NCBI GenBank assembly: GCA_029204225.1
Contig: CM055111.1
Location: forward strand, 17,777,019-17,841,018
Direction of reading: 5' to 3'
DNA: 64,000 nt
Origin: Diphasiastrum complanatum
Taxonomy: Eukaryota; Streptophyta; Lycopodiopsida; Lycopodiales; Lycopodiaceae
The notes beneath the pieces were generated by a model, which did not search any database, was not told the DNA's origin, and saw only the letters and a program-made list of their open reading frames with translations. Position 1 is the stretch's first letter. The number at the start of each line of letters is the position of its first letter. The position numbers were made by a program, and so were the translations under genes. Positions 21,122 to 33,330 of the stretch are shown here, in pieces.

Positions 21122-22015
21122 CGTTTCTATTTACAAAGCTTTGCTAGCTTTCAGCCCTCTGCCTGAGAAAATGTTCGCGAACACAAAAGTCAAGAGACAC
21201 GAAGCACGAAAGATTCACGAACGAGAATCTTTTGCGGTCCAGCATGAGAAAGTTAGATGACGAAGACGAAACCAACGGCGCAACACGAAAAAACGTCGCA
21301 AAACCTTTTCTGCCCTCACAGTCTATGAAGGACCAGCAAGGTCACACAAGTATCCAGAAGTATAGATGTCTGATCTGATGGCATGACATCAGCAGATATA
21401 CTCTAAATCGTGGCTAATCCGTCACTCTTGTAATTTTTTGATTAGTTGTAGATCTAATTACTCTAATCTAAAAGGTTACACAAAGCGACTATATACTTAT
21501 TGGATGATACTTGATAGAGAGAGCATATACATATATACAGAGATGTATGAGGTAGTCTGATGCTAGTAAGCAATCAAGACAAAAAATACAGAACAAAAGT
21601 CCGCCTGCATGCGAGACAAGTTCCCGTGATTAGGATCCACAGAGATCTACAAGTCCGCTAGTAAGCGAGACATGCACTCGTGAGAGAACTGTATTTTTCT
21701 CACACCAACGCACTGCGTGGATCTGCATGCAGTGCTTAAAGAATCAGAGAAAAATCAATAGATGATCTAGTAGCCATTGTGCACATGCAAATGTATCTGC
21801 TATTATTCATATGTCTGATTCTCTCATTCATTTAATTCTGCACCTTGGTTGAAACTTTGTTGAATGCTACATTAATTTATAAACGTAGATCAATAGTGCC
21901 TGACTACATTATGGAGGACTGTAGGAGTGATTCAGCTGGCAATGACCAGCGATCGCATCTGAACTCCATCCGAATCGTATTGAATTGTTTGCGGCTCATT
22001 AAATCTCTTCCATCA
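21122..22015 (+). repeat. Family B copia 5' LTR, copy C
   Basis: About 894 bp, starting CGTTTCTATTTACAAAGC (TGTTTCTG in other copies) and ending CCATCA before the primer binding site. The paired 21-bp repeats lie at 21598-21618 and 21652-21672. It is clearly more diverged from the copy A and B LTRs than those are from each other. Confidence 0.75.
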
Positions 22016-22017
22016 TT

Positions 22018-22029
22018 GGTATTAGAGCC
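22018..22029 (+). other. Primer binding site (mutated initiator tRNA-Met type)
   Basis: TGGTATTAGAGC at the LTR end, one transition from TGGTATCAGAGC. Confidence 0.75.
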
Positions 22030-22130
22030 TCTCTATTATCATAATCTGACATAGCCAATAAGCGATCAAGATCCAAGAGACCAAGCATTCAGACGAACAA
22101 CCATCAACAACAGAACAAACTTCAGAAGAA

Positions 22131-22829
22131 ATGGCTTCAATCAGCAGCATACAGAACAAGATCTGTACAATTCTTGATTCTTCAGGATCTAACTTTCTAG
22201 CTTGGAAAGTTAAAACATCACTGATACTCAAGGGCGAAGGTTTAATTCCCTAGGTGGATGGCACAGAAGAGATGCCTATGACATCAGACAAAGAGCTCCG
22301 TGAGTGGAGGGAGAAAAACGACAAGGCAGTAGCCTTGCTATCTTCATCCATCGAAGATAGTCTCACACTTGACCTGGCTACACTCTCCAAAGCTAAGGAG
22401 ATGTGAGATGCACTACTCACAAAATTTCAAATGAAATCAAGAAGTCAAATCATGATGCTAGAAGATCAGCTGACAAATCTATAGTGGGATGGGAAAGACC
22501 TCACTTATTTCGTAAGGAAGATGAAGGATCTATTTCTATCACTACATAACTCTGGAGCAGAGAATGCAATGTCAACTGAGAAGCAGCTCACTTACCTATT
22601 GAGAGCCTTACCCAAATCATTCTAGACAACAAGGACCCTGCTCGCGAAAGATCCTACCATGAACCTCGAAAAGGCGATTGTCAATATTCGAGAGGAAGTC
22701 GAGGCGAGAGAACATCTTGATCACAAAGATGGTTCTGACCAGGCCCTCTACGACAACAAAGAAAAATTCAAGAAACAATCTATGCCTAAAAGGGAGTCAA
22801 ATCAGAGACAAGATCGATTTAGATAAAAT
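22131..22829 (+). pseudogene. Family B copia gag, copy C
   Basis: ATG at 22131 opens MASISSIQNKICTILDSSGS, then FLAWKVKTSLILKGEG. Stops are TAG 22251-22253 and TGA 22404-22406, both at the same W codons as in copy A, plus later TAG codons at NL(stop)WDGKDL and KSF(stop)TTRTLL, where copy A has Q. Otherwise the frame stays readable to HLDHKDGSDQALYDNKE near 22760. It ends about 22830 without a zinc knuckle and meets unrelated sequence. It is an UBN2-type Gag, inactive. Confidence 0.85.
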
Positions 22830-22945
22830 TTGTTCAATCTTTAGTCCAGTCACATGTTCAACGAGTTTCAACTATGTGTTCCACATGCCAATCCAATCCT
22901 GAGCATGAACAGTTACCAGCAACAACATCCCCACCAACAGATTTT

Positions 22946-22957
22946 GGGGGGGGGGGG
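22946..22957. repeat. Poly-G tract (12 G)
   Basis: An uninterrupted run of G close to the junction between the gag fragment and the next copia fragment. Confidence 0.9.
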
Positions 22958-23229
22958 AGACAGAGTGGATCTGCTTGGATCCACTGGAGCAGTTGCGCTG
23001 CCAGCAACAACATCAGCAAGATCGACAGCCAAGGTCACAAGTCTAATATGAAAAAGACAAGACTAAAGAAGGTAGATGGGTAATCCAAAGAGACTCAATC
23101 AGAAGAAGTACCCCAGTCACGACGAAGATCCTTTGGAAAGGGAAACACAAGCATTGGGAAATCAATCTCCTTCTTCAACCAACCTCTCATCATACATCTG
23201 CATCCATTCTCATGCCTATCGCCCACACC

Positions 23230-24879
23230 ATCTACCATTGTCACTACCACCCTTCCTTCCATTTGTAACTTTTGGATGCATTTGCTATATCAATATCACT
23301 CTTGATGATAGGACAAAGGAGGATCCATCTTCAAGAAACGGTATTTTTGTTGGTGAAAGTGAGGTGAGCAAGGCTTACAAAGATTTGATTCCTTCAACTA
23401 AGAAAGTGGTCATTGGAAGAGATGTCATTTTTTATGAGGGAAACTTTTCAAAAGTGTCTTCAAGTGGTGGTTTGTATGTTGGATCTAACATTCTTGATGA
23501 TACTTTAAATGTTGATATTGAAGAGCCTACTGCAAATCAAAAGCCAAGGAGGACATCAAGGCAAAGGCAACAACCTTTGAGACTCACTTATGATGAAAAA
23601 GGTAAGCAACTTGACTTCTTTCACAAGCACAGGCTCTTCCAGCGGGCTACTAAACATCCAATCTTTTTCTTGCTAAAAAAGAAAGTTCATAGTGGTGTGA
23701 GTTGGATATAGTTGTTTATTGTGGTCAAGCCCACAAGTACTCAAACCTTAGTTGTTGGGTCAAGGACATGGGAGAGGAGATGGAGTCAATTGCTAAGCAT
23801 AACACATGGGACTTAGTGGAACCACCAGTTGGCAAGAAACCCATTGGTTGTAAATGGGTATACAGGAGTAAATACCATGAAGATGGAAGTATAGCAAAGC
23901 ACAAAGCAAGATTGGTGATCAAAGGGTATGCACAAAGTAAAGGGATCGACTATGAGGAGACCTTTGTGCCAGTATGTAAGTGGAATACTCTGTGTCCACT
24001 TGTTGCTTTAGCTTCACATTTTGGTTGGCCTTTGCATCAGATGTATGTGAAATCTGCTTTTCTAAATGGTGAGTTAGAAGAAGAGGTGTTCATGGATCAA
24101 CTTGAAGGCTTTGTAGTGACACGACAGGAGAATAAAGTATGTCGCTTGAAGTACGCACTTTATGGTCTTAAACAGGCACCACGTGCATGGTATAGTGGGA
24201 TTGATGCCCACTTTCATTCTAAGGGGATGGTGAGAACACATTCTGATCCAAATCTTTATGTCTTATGCTTTGATGATATGGTTGCTTTGATTGCTCTTTA
24301 TGTTGATGACTTGATTATCACGGAAAATAATCAAGATAGACATGATCAAGAAAGACCTCATGAAATAACAAGATGACAGATCTCAGCCTAATGCATTATT
24401 GCCTTGGAGTGGAGGTGTGGCAAAAAGGACATGAACTGGGTTTAGCACAGGTGAAGTATGTTAGAGAGTTGTTACATAGGTTCAGGTTGAAGGATTGCAA
24501 GTCAGTGAACACTCCTATTGAACCAGGTAAAAAGCTTTCTCATCTTGACGAGTCACAGCCATTTGATGCTACGCTGTATAGGCAGTTCGTAGGGAGCTTG
24601 ATTTACCTTACCATGACTAGACCAGATATATGCTATGTTGTTGGTATTGCAAGTCAATTTATGGTAGCACCTACGGTAATTCATTGGAAGGCAGCTAAGC
24701 GCATTTTGCGTTATGTCAAAGGCACTTTAGATTATGGCTTGGCTTACACGAAGCATGAGGGTTTACCTGAGTTATGTGACCATATGAATGCGGATTAGGG
24801 AGATGACTATGATGATCGTAGATCCACCACAGGGTATGTATTCCAGTTTTGTGGCAGTTGCTTTTCCTGGTCTAGCAAA
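23230..24879 (+). pseudogene. Copia pol fragment (integrase tail, RT, RNase H start), family D
   Basis: The integrase C-terminal tail reads FVTFGCICYINITLDDRTKE, then KVVIGRDVIFYEG. RT blocks follow: EMESIAKHNTWDLVEPP, GCKWVYRSKYHEDGSIA, KARLVIKGYAQSKGIDYEET, FLNGELEEEVFMDQLEGF, YGLKQAPRAWY and an intact YVDD near 24300. After a frame change at 24373 the text reads YCLGVEVWQ, SLIYLTMTRPDICYVVGIA, then the RNase H start DDRRSTTGYVFQFCGS. The sequence stops at about 24880, where it meets a fragment on the other strand. RNase H is cut off and several frame changes are present, so it is dead. Confidence 0.88.
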
Positions 24880-24982
24880 ATTTGACCTTCTCCTATTGTT
24901 CGTGTTGTTCGCAAACATTTCGGTTTCATATCTTTCGTCAAATTGGGAGTCAAGAGCTAGTAGAGCTTTGGTAACAGAAACA
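24873..24982 (-). repeat. Start of a family B LTR, minus strand fragment
   Basis: On the minus strand it starts TGTTTCTGTTACCAAAGC and matches 4170-4290. It is cut short by the copia fragment on the other strand. Its upstream neighbour on the minus strand is a protease fragment, so RT and RNase H were deleted. Confidence 0.75.
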
Positions 24983-26090
24983 TTTTGTTTCTTCACCATC
25001 GAAGATTGTATATTGTTCAGATGGGAAAGCAACAGTGTAGCCCACATTACTCATCTTAGAAACTGACAACTGAGGTATGTGGAGAACGTTGGTGACATAA
25101 ATAGAAAGATCATTGTTGAAAGTGATTTTGACTATCCCTTTGCTTTCCATGCATATGGTGCTTGAATCTCCGAGGTAGATGAATTGATCTCTGTTGTAAG
25201 CTGCATACTCGATAAACCATTCCTTGCGACAGGTCATGTGTTGGGTAGCGTCACTGTCCAAGTACCAGCTATCATGGTCTTTGTTGCCACTGTTGTAAGC
25301 CATTAATAGGTGTGTATCTTGTTCATTGAATTTTGTCGCATTGGAGGAGTTTGGCTACTGCTGTTGTTGCTTATTTGCCTCGTTGTAGATGCAGATGCGA
25401 CACTCCTTGATGTTGTGATTGGCTCTCTTGCAATATCTATAGAAGAGCTTCTTGCGTGATCCATTGTTCTCACCTTGAGTGTGAGGGTTCTACTGTTGTT
25501 GCTGCTGCACTTGATTCTTGGACTTGGAATAGTCTTTCTTCTTAGTGTACAGGGCCATGGATTTGTCTTTGATAGATAGGTCACTGGTCTTTCTCCGCAT
25601 TTCTTCTTGAAGAAGATCACCGATCATCTTTTGAAGAGTGAGGTTGGGTTGGGTGGAGATCATCACCACAAAGTATTCATATGACTTTGGAAGAGAAGAA
25701 AGCAAAGTGATAACGACATCATCATCTTGAATGGCACATCCTACAGCTAATAACTAATCCAATACAGATTTGAAGTTATTGATGTGAGAAGTGATGGCAG
25801 TAGAATCAGACATGCTAAGAGTAAAAAACTTCCTTCTAACTAGTGGTTACATCATGAGTCTCATAGAGATTTGATAACAAATCTAATATATCATCTTTGA
25901 TCTTTCATGTCTTTGCTTGATCACCATCTTCTGGTTTTAGGTCAGAACCTTCTACTAGATTCCAAAGATCTCTATCTATCAACATCATCCGAAGTTTTAA
26001 CTTCCAGATGTAGAAGTTAAATCCATTGAACTTGTCAATGATTCTACCTTCGTTGGATGATGAAGACGAAGAGCTACCAATGTGAGACAA
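24983..26090 (-). pseudogene. Copia gag-protease remnant
   Basis: From 26090 down: MSHIGSSSSSSSNEGRIIDK, then FNGFNFYIWKLKLRMMLIDR (Gag start), frame changes, LSSLPKSYEYFVVMIS, a knuckle-like RYCKRANHNIKECRIC near 25430, then the protease block SWYLDSDATQHMTC at about 25250 and HIPQLSVSKMSNVGY, the pre-integrase junction. The retropepsin triad is normally DSG; here it reads DSD. The fragment ends at an LTR start, leaving no integrase or RT. Multiple stops make it a pseudogene. Confidence 0.82.
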
Positions 26091-26143
26091 ATTAACAGTA
26101 ATACAAATAGAACAAACTTAATCTCTCAATTTATTTGAGCTAT

Positions 26144-26156
26144 GCTCTGATACCAA
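26144..26156 (-). other. Primer binding site of the gag-protease remnant
   Basis: Minus strand reads TTGGTATCAGAGC, directly beside an LTR end at 26157. Confidence 0.8.
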
Positions 26157-26500
26157 TCTGATGGGGCAAGGGAAAATGGAGAACAAGAGCGGAGAAGAGA
26201 GCAAGAATATTTGCGGAATAGCTCTCCCTCTACAATCAGCTGCTAGATGCAAAAATAGTCTAGTAGATTATTTATGCTAGGTTAGTCACAGCTTAATCGT
26301 TCTATTGTCCAACATGATCTTCAAAATTAATCTATACTCACAAAAACATAACGCGTACAGTCCACTGAAGAGACTAGAAATAGTTTGAGGTATTACTATA
26401 GATCAAATTTCAATGAGAAGTTTAGTTCAAAGAATAGTTTGAAAGAGCAGTACGACAGTGCAAGTTCCTCATACAACAAAGACAGCCATCATCTGATCAA
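26157..26500 (-). repeat. Copia 5' LTR, minus strand (left limit of family uncertain)
   Basis: Beside the primer binding site the minus strand ends GCCCCATCAGA. The outer end near 26500 is not defined, because another LTR of the opposite orientation follows. Confidence 0.5.
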
Positions 26501-27400
26501 AAACTGAGGAGTTGTAGACGTCCGGGTTTTGATCCAAGTGAGTGAACAAATCTTATCAAACAACAATAAAGTGCATTCAAATCACAAGAAGTCACCGTCA
26601 TCGTCACACCGCGACACATATAAACAACGAAGATGACAAAGGCCAACAAACCGCAAGCCGCAACAAACTGCAAACTCCAACCTTTGGACAACGAACGAAG
26701 GCAACTGAAGAAAACCGCAACTCAAAACTTGCTATCCACATGCGAAGATCAAAACTCAACCATAATAGCTTTGTCTTTGGCTACAAAGGCAACTACGAAA
26801 TTGGTGCGTCTTCATGATCCACGATCAATGAAGTACCAACAGGACCGGCGAACTCCACGGATGAATGAGACAGCAAACTGGAAGCCATTGTAGTGGCTTA
26901 AGCAGTTCTTGTAATCATTGATTGAAATTAAAACCATTCCTCCGTCTATTCTATATATAGAGGATGAACAAGAGAAGGGTGGTTAGATAGGTTGAGCGAT
27001 TGGATGATAAATCTGGGGATGAAAAATCCTTCATTGATAGGTGAGACCAGCTGAGTGATCAATCCAATAAGGACACAGATAGAGAGACAGAAGTAAGTAT
27101 TCGCTAGTAAGTGTTATTGTTTTTGTTTTTGTTCGTAAGACACAAAGTTTCTCTTGCAGTAATGTGTTGTGCAGTATGCCAAAATATGCTCAATGGATCC
27201 ATGTAATCAAACAAATGTTTTCTTGCCTCTTGTCTATTATGCATAATCTTTGAATGTGTTATGCTTTCTCACTGTTCTTACAAGATCAACTATTATTTGT
27301 TTTTCCACAAAGGCTCCTTATAATTAAATTAGTAGTAGATCAACAGTGTTTGTCTATAGTTTGGAAGAGGATAGATCTTAATAAGAATCAGTAGCTTCAA
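26500..27400 (+). repeat. Probable family B-like LTR, plus strand
   Basis: The order of landmarks matches family B LTRs: CGAC-rich part, CAGGACCGGC, TTCTTGTAATC near 26910, a TATA box CTATATATAGAGG near 26951, then AGATCAACAGTGTTTGTCTA near 27335. No primer binding site follows; it abuts the 3' end of the next minus-strand element. Confidence 0.45.
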
Positions 27401-27490
27401 TTAAGAGTTCGACTCTATCTAGGCACATCAGGAATCTGTCAAAGAACAACATATTCCAAATAGCAAGATCACAAGAAGCTCATCAAGCCC

Positions 27491-30400
27491 TTAATCTGAA
27501 TCCTTGAATACCTTGACCTTCAAACTTAGTTCTACATAGAATCTTTTGTGTGCTTCCAAACTTAATGCTTTCATAAAAATATATGTTGTCATATCTTGCG
27601 TTCTACAGTATTGCAATTTGATCTCTTTTTTGAGAACTTTGCTTCTGACGAAATGATACTTCAGTTCAATGTGCTTACTCTTGGAATGAAATCTAGAGTT
27701 GGCTGATAAAGCAATGGCACTTTGATTATCACAAAAGAATGTCATCAGAGCATATTGATTCAGACCAATATCTGAGAGTAAGTTCCTCAACCAAATTGTT
27801 TCCTTTGTAGCATGAGAGGCTGCGATATACTCTGATTCAGTGGAAGATAGAGCTATTGAAGATTGCTTGCGACTGTTCCAAGAAACTGGACCATTGTTGA
27901 GGAAGCATGTAAATTTGGAAGTGGATTTATGAGTGTCTACATCTCCTGCCCAACTTGCATTTGTGTAACCACTGAGTAAATAGAGTTTGTCATTGTCAAT
28001 TGCTCCATAACATATGAAAGCCTTCCAATGTGTTACACTGGGATTAGTCATAAACTGACTGAGAGAGCTGACTGCAAAAGCTATGTCTGGCCTAGTACAG
28101 ATCATGGTGTACATAAGAGATCCTATAATAGAATGGTAAGGATACTCACGCATCTGCTGCTTCTCATGAATTGGTTGGGGACACTGGTCCTTTGACAATT
28201 TAAGACCTGGTTCCATTGGTGAGAGAGCTAACTTGCAATCCATCAAATTATATATGACTAACATGTTGTGGATGTACCTCTATTGTGTAATGTAGACCAA
28301 CTTTTGTTTTCTATCTCTGTGGATTTGTATACCAAAGCAAAAATGAGCTTCGCCCAGATCGGTCATGTCGAATTCGGAAGATAGCATTGTCTTGGCCACT
28401 TTTATCAGATCAACACTGTTGCTGAAAAGCAATGTATCTTCCACATATAAAGTGATAATGATAAAAGACTGTTGCACTGCTTTGAAGTAAACATTTGAAT
28501 CTAAAGAGCTAGGTGTGTAGCCGTGATCAATAAGAAAAGTATTGATCCTTTGAAACCATGCTCGAGTAGATTGCTTTAAGCCATAAAGTGCCTTATGGTG
28601 TTTACACACACGATTGTGTTTACCCTCGATAATATAAACTTCGGGTTGCACCATGTAAATGTCTTCTTCGATAACTCTATTAAAATATGTTGTCTGTACA
28701 TCCATTTGATGTATTTCCAAATTTGCTGCAGCGGCAAATGATAGCAAAAGTCGAATAGAAGAATGCTTGACTATTGGACTGAAGGTCTCAATGTAATCGA
28801 TGTTGTATACCTGAGAAAATCCTTTGGTGACAAGTCATGCCTTTCTCCCATTGGTGCTTCCATTTGCACTGTACTTGACTTTGAAAATACATTTGCAATC
28901 AACTATGTTTCTGCTAGCAGGTAATTTGACAATTGTCCATGTTTGGTTCTTGATAAGAGATGAATACTCTTAATCCATAGCTTCTTTCCAGAGATCTGAA
29001 TCAGACTAACTGAGTGCCTCTTGGACAGATGTCAGTTCCTGAACAAGGTAAGTTGCAAACTGATCGATATACTGGTTAGGTGGTCTGCTAGTTGAAGATC
29101 TTCTGGGCAATAGAGGAAATTGATCATTTCCATCATATTGTAGTGCTGATCTACAACATCATCATAATCTGATTCGTCGTTGATTTGCTGTTCGTCAAAA
29201 GTAGAGGAGCTTGGACCTTTAATGGGAATAGTTGACTAAGGAGCTAGAAAGTTCAATGCGTCAGGAGAACTGATAGGTCGGCTACATGGGACTGCCCTTT
29301 TCTTTGAGGTCTTGAAATCGATGAAGATGACATCCCGGCTAGTGAATATCTTCAACTCGATGGGATCGAACAACTTGTAGGCTTGATCTGAAGTAGTGTA
29401 GCTGATGAAAACACATTTGATACTCTAGAAGTTGAGCTTCTTCTTGAGATCATGAGGTATCTACGCAAAAGCAGTACATCCAAAAATACATAAGTTTGAT
29501 AAAGAAGGTCTGGTACTTGTCCAAACTTCGAATGGTGTTTTGTTTGAGAGACCTTTAGTAGAACATCTATTCTTAATATAGGTTGTTGTTGAAACAGCTT
29601 CAGCCCAAAAGCACTTCGGAAGTGTCGCATGTGATAACATGCAGTTTGTCGATTCAACTAAGGTTCTGTTCTTTCTCTCAGAAAGACCATTTGACTGAGG
29701 CGAATAGGAGATAATACATTGTTGCTCAATGTTGTTGTTAAGGCAATACTCCTTGAATGCGTTGGACATGTATTCTCCCATGTTATCTGACCTCAGTGCT
29801 TTGATTCGTTTGCCAGTTTGATTCTCATCATGCTCTTTGAATTGTCTGAATTTGATGAGAATCCTTGATTTTTGTTTAATGAAATAAACCATTGTTCTTC
29901 TGGAGAATTCGTCACTAATAGTAATGAAATACTTTGCATTTGTATGAACAACACTAATAGATCTTTTGCTGCATGCCTATGGTTTGATCTAAAAGGAATC
30001 CTAGCCTGCTTTCCAAAGATGCAACTATGATAGACAGGGAGATCGACCTTACCCGAAGGATAGTCGAGATCAAGAACCATGGATTTTCTGAACTATGGAT
30101 TGTCTGGACATGTTCAAAATAGATGCATAATTCAAGTGTCCTAAGCGATGATGCCATAGTAATGTTTTATTGACTAAAACAGAGATTTTCAAGGCTTAAC
30201 TAGACTCAGAATAACAATGTGCCAACATATATAAGTAACCCTACCTCTTGTCGAGTGCAAGGATTTTATTACTCTTATCAATAATTTTGCATTGATCATA
30301 TACAAATTCTACCTTATGACCTAAATCTGTAATTCTACTTACTGATAACAGATTTGTAGAGAGTTTAGGAACATATAAGACCTTTGATAGTAATTTGAAT

Positions 30401-31438
30401 TGATCATGCTGGAATCACAATCTTACAGTACCTTCACCTTCAATAGTGTGAGTATTATTGTCACCAAGATGAACAAATTTCTTTGTGTTGTAAGGCATGC
30501 AAGAGTTGAAGATCTCACATTGATTGGTCATGTGTTGAGTTGTTCCAGAATCCAAAAACCATGAATCATCCAAAAATGCACTTTGATCTTTGACCTTGAA
30601 TGCGCCTTCGTCCACTTCGACCTGGGGAGATGATGAAACTGTGTTTGCTTGTTGATCATGTTGCTTGGCTACCTTCTTCGCTTGGAGAATTTGGAAATCC
30701 TTGATCTCATGGTTATTGCGCTTGCAATACCTGCAAAAGATCTTCTTCTTAGACTGTGGATCTGATGATTGTCCTTGATTTTGAGTCAGTTTCCGATTCG
30801 TTGCAGTCTTCTTGAGCTTTTCTACTTCTATCGCTTAGAGTTTTTTTTCACATATAGAGCCTGAGAGGAGGAAGTAGACGAAGTGTCTTCACTTCTCCTA
30901 TTGTCTTCTTGCAGCAACATAGTGATAACTCTAGTAAGAGTTAAATATGAGGGTGTCGATATGATCATCACCCAGTTCTCATATGTAGAGGGCAAGCTTG
31001 AAAGCAATGTCATAATTGAGTCTTGATCGTCTATGACTGATTTGACAGTGGCCATCTGTTGCAAGAGATTCTTAAACTGGTTAATGTGACTCTGAAGAGA
31101 ATCACTAGTAGACATCTTGAAAGTCATAGATGTAACTTAGTAGTTATGTCCCTCACGTCATATAGTGAGTTCAGGATGTCCCAAATGTCTCTTGATGTTT
31201 TAGCTTCAGCTATGTGTCCAATCTGTGTATCTGATATATTAAGGATAATAAGCCCGAAAGCCTTATCATCCTTTGATTTCCACTTTGAGTCGTCGTCTTC
31301 AGGTTTTACTTCTGTATTTGTAACAACATCCCATAATTCATTGGCGATTAGCAAGGTCTTCATTTTAAATTTTCACAAATGATAATTGGATCCATTCAGC
31401 TTCTCTGAGATAAGACCAGCTTTACTTTGAGAATCCAT
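27491..31438 (-). pseudogene. Long decayed copia gag-pol, family E
   Basis: From 31438 down: Gag start MDSQSKAGLISEKLNGSNY, UBN2 blocks (RDIWDILNSLYDVRD, LLSSLPSTYENWVMIIST), a zinc-knuckle CRYCKRNNHE near 30720, protease WFLDSGTTQHMTNQ (30565), pre-integrase, integrase core ALRSDNMGEY and SNGLSERKNRTL (29892-29461), RT from 28747 (FNRVIEEDIYMVQPEVY, ALYGLKQSTRAWF, YVED) and RNase H 28264-27491 (GSLMYTMICTRPDIAF, SLSSTESEYIAAS, RFHSKSKHIELKYHF). The order gag-PR-IN-RT-RH is that of copia. The catalytic YVDD is YVED at about 28445. Several stops and frame changes occur. It is the most complete Pol in the window after decay. Confidence 0.9.
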
Positions 31439-31590
31439 CTGGAACTTAGTCTGTCGATTGTATCGATGACGCTAAGATGCAGTAATGCCAACAATAGAAA
31501 ATCAATTCCCTAATACTGAAAGGTTGAAAAGAACTGTAGAGTATGATATCAATTTGATATCGCGAAAGATATCAAGTATTAGATATTTCA

Positions 31591-31601
31591 CTCTGATACC
31601 A
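31591..31601 (-). other. Primer binding site of family E copia
   Basis: Minus strand TGGTATCAGAG adjoins an LTR end TTTCCGACA at 31602. Confidence 0.85.
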
Positions 31602-32215
31602 TGTCGGAAAGAGATGTTGTGAAGATAGGTCGAACTCGAAAAGAAACGAATGAAAATAATTTGAGTGTCTAAAAAAAAAATTTCGTGCATAGTGGAATAA
31701 ACTATCTTCCTCTTTCACAATGCATGAATATGCCTATCAATTTGAAACAAAACAATAGTGATACAAATCATGTTTGATCTTATAGTAACTAACGTTGAAA
31801 TCATCAGTACTATAGTGATTACGTAGCCAAACAATTAAGCATTGAATTATCAAACAAATAATTTGTCGCGAAACGCTAGAAAAGATAGTATTGATTCAGT
31901 TTGAAAACAAAAAAGATGTAAATGAGTACAATAAGTTGCAAATTGAAAGTCGCGTACTCTATGTTATCTCTGAGCAACTAAAATGAAAGTTTGAATTAAG
32001 CGCAATGCTGATAAGCAGTAGTGCAATAGCAATCTCTAAAACAACTCTAAGAAGTGAGCTAGAATACTCAAGAGTGTTCAAGCTCACAGGCTTGAGAGAG
32101 AGAGAGAGAGAGAGCCAGCTATTCAAAATGCTTCTTTTGATTGATAATGAAAACTGTATGAATATGAACAACTATCTATACTAAGAAATTAGGTCGTCAA
32201 TTGCGATCGTTAGTG
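31602..32215 (-). repeat. 5' LTR of family E copia
   Basis: On the minus strand it ends CTTTCCGACA. Internal landmarks (TTAGTATAGATAG, a CT run, CTCAAGCCTG, CTTGAGTATTCTAGCTCA, TTGCGCTTAATTCA) recur in the same order at 53090-53290, identifying another LTR of this family. A GA microsatellite lies at 32097-32113. The outer end near 32215 is not exactly placed. Confidence 0.6.
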
Positions 32216-32755
32216 CTGGTATCAGTTGGCATCCATCCGGTTCCTTGTCATTGATTGTTGATAAGTGGTGAAAATTGGCCATAAATAGTCTGTCTACATA
32301 AATGAACCAAATTGTCACTTCTGCAGAAATGAACTAAAACAGCCACAGGCGACACTGTCGCAAAAAGACGATAGTGTCGGGATTTTGCGAAAAACCTGAC
32401 AGTGTCACCTTTTAAATCTGATTTAGGGTTGCCCCACACATTGCCAGAGTCCTTTCCTTAACATTTGAGGCTCTTTGGAAAAAGCAAAAAATGCGACTCT
32501 GCATATTTACTCGCAATTCCTGACAGGCGAAAAATGCGAAAAATGCGACACTACTGTCAAACTCCGTGTATTTCTGCAGCTATGTAAAAACACTTGTAAA
32601 TCTGCAGACTGTGTAAAAACACGGGAAAATCTACAGAAGTGGATAGACAATGGATGGAGATTAAAACCGATTAGTCGATTAGTAAGAAGGAGAATAATCC
32701 AGCACTTTGCTTGCCCTTGTCTTGGTATGTGAGCCTTATTGGCTCCATTGTTACC
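32216..32755. other. Non-coding stretch with GACACTGTC-type repeats
   Basis: The palindrome GCGACACTGTCGC lies at 32349-32361; related GATAGTGTC, GACAGTGTC and GCGACACTACTGTC follow within 210 bp. ATTGTC and ACTTCTGCAGA near 32315-32330 recur inverted near 32630-32655. A small inverted-repeat transposon is possible but its termini are not clear. Confidence 0.35.
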
Positions 32756-32759
32756 CTTG

Positions 32760-33330
32760 ATGACCTTCTTGGAGTGATTGCTTGGCTATTGCTCCTCTTC
32801 AAGATCACAATTGTCTTGATCCTCGGCACCTCCCTCTTGATAGCTTATTTGATTGAGCTGTCAACAAGCTTATGCATCTTATTCTCATCAAATATGACAT
32901 TTCTAGAAACCACAAACTTGTTGGAAGATGGAATGTATATCTTGTATCCCTTGCTTGCATTTCCATACCTGGAGCATGATCCCCTTGATTGATGATGGAT
33001 CCTCCTTTGTCCTTGTCTCCAAAGGTGTATGCACATAGAAAATATCCAAACACCCATTGAGTCCTTGAGGTTTAGCTTCTTCCCATATAAGACTTCAAAT
33101 GGTGTGTTGCCTTCAATAGAGCTACATGGAACTCTATTCATCAAATAGTTAGCACAAGTGAGAGCTTCTCCCCAAAAAGACTTTGGTAGACATGCATCAA
33201 GCCTTAAAGATTTAGAACATTCACACAATGTCCTATTTCTCCTCTCGGCTACCCCATTTTGTTGAGGGGTATAGGGACAAAAAAACTCCTTTCAGTTGAA
33301 TCTCATGGAGCCATACTCCACACTTGTCCC
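32760..33330 (-). pseudogene. Copia integrase fragment
   Basis: On the minus strand: CPYTPQQNGVAERRNRTL, then ECSKSLRLDACLPKSFWGEA, NYLMNRVPCSSIEGNTPFEV and NKFVVSRNVIFDENKM, the integrase core end and C-terminal part. The catalytic E lies in VAERRNR. One frame change near 33055 and loss of both flanks make it a fragment; no gag, RT or LTR is attached. Confidence 0.82.
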
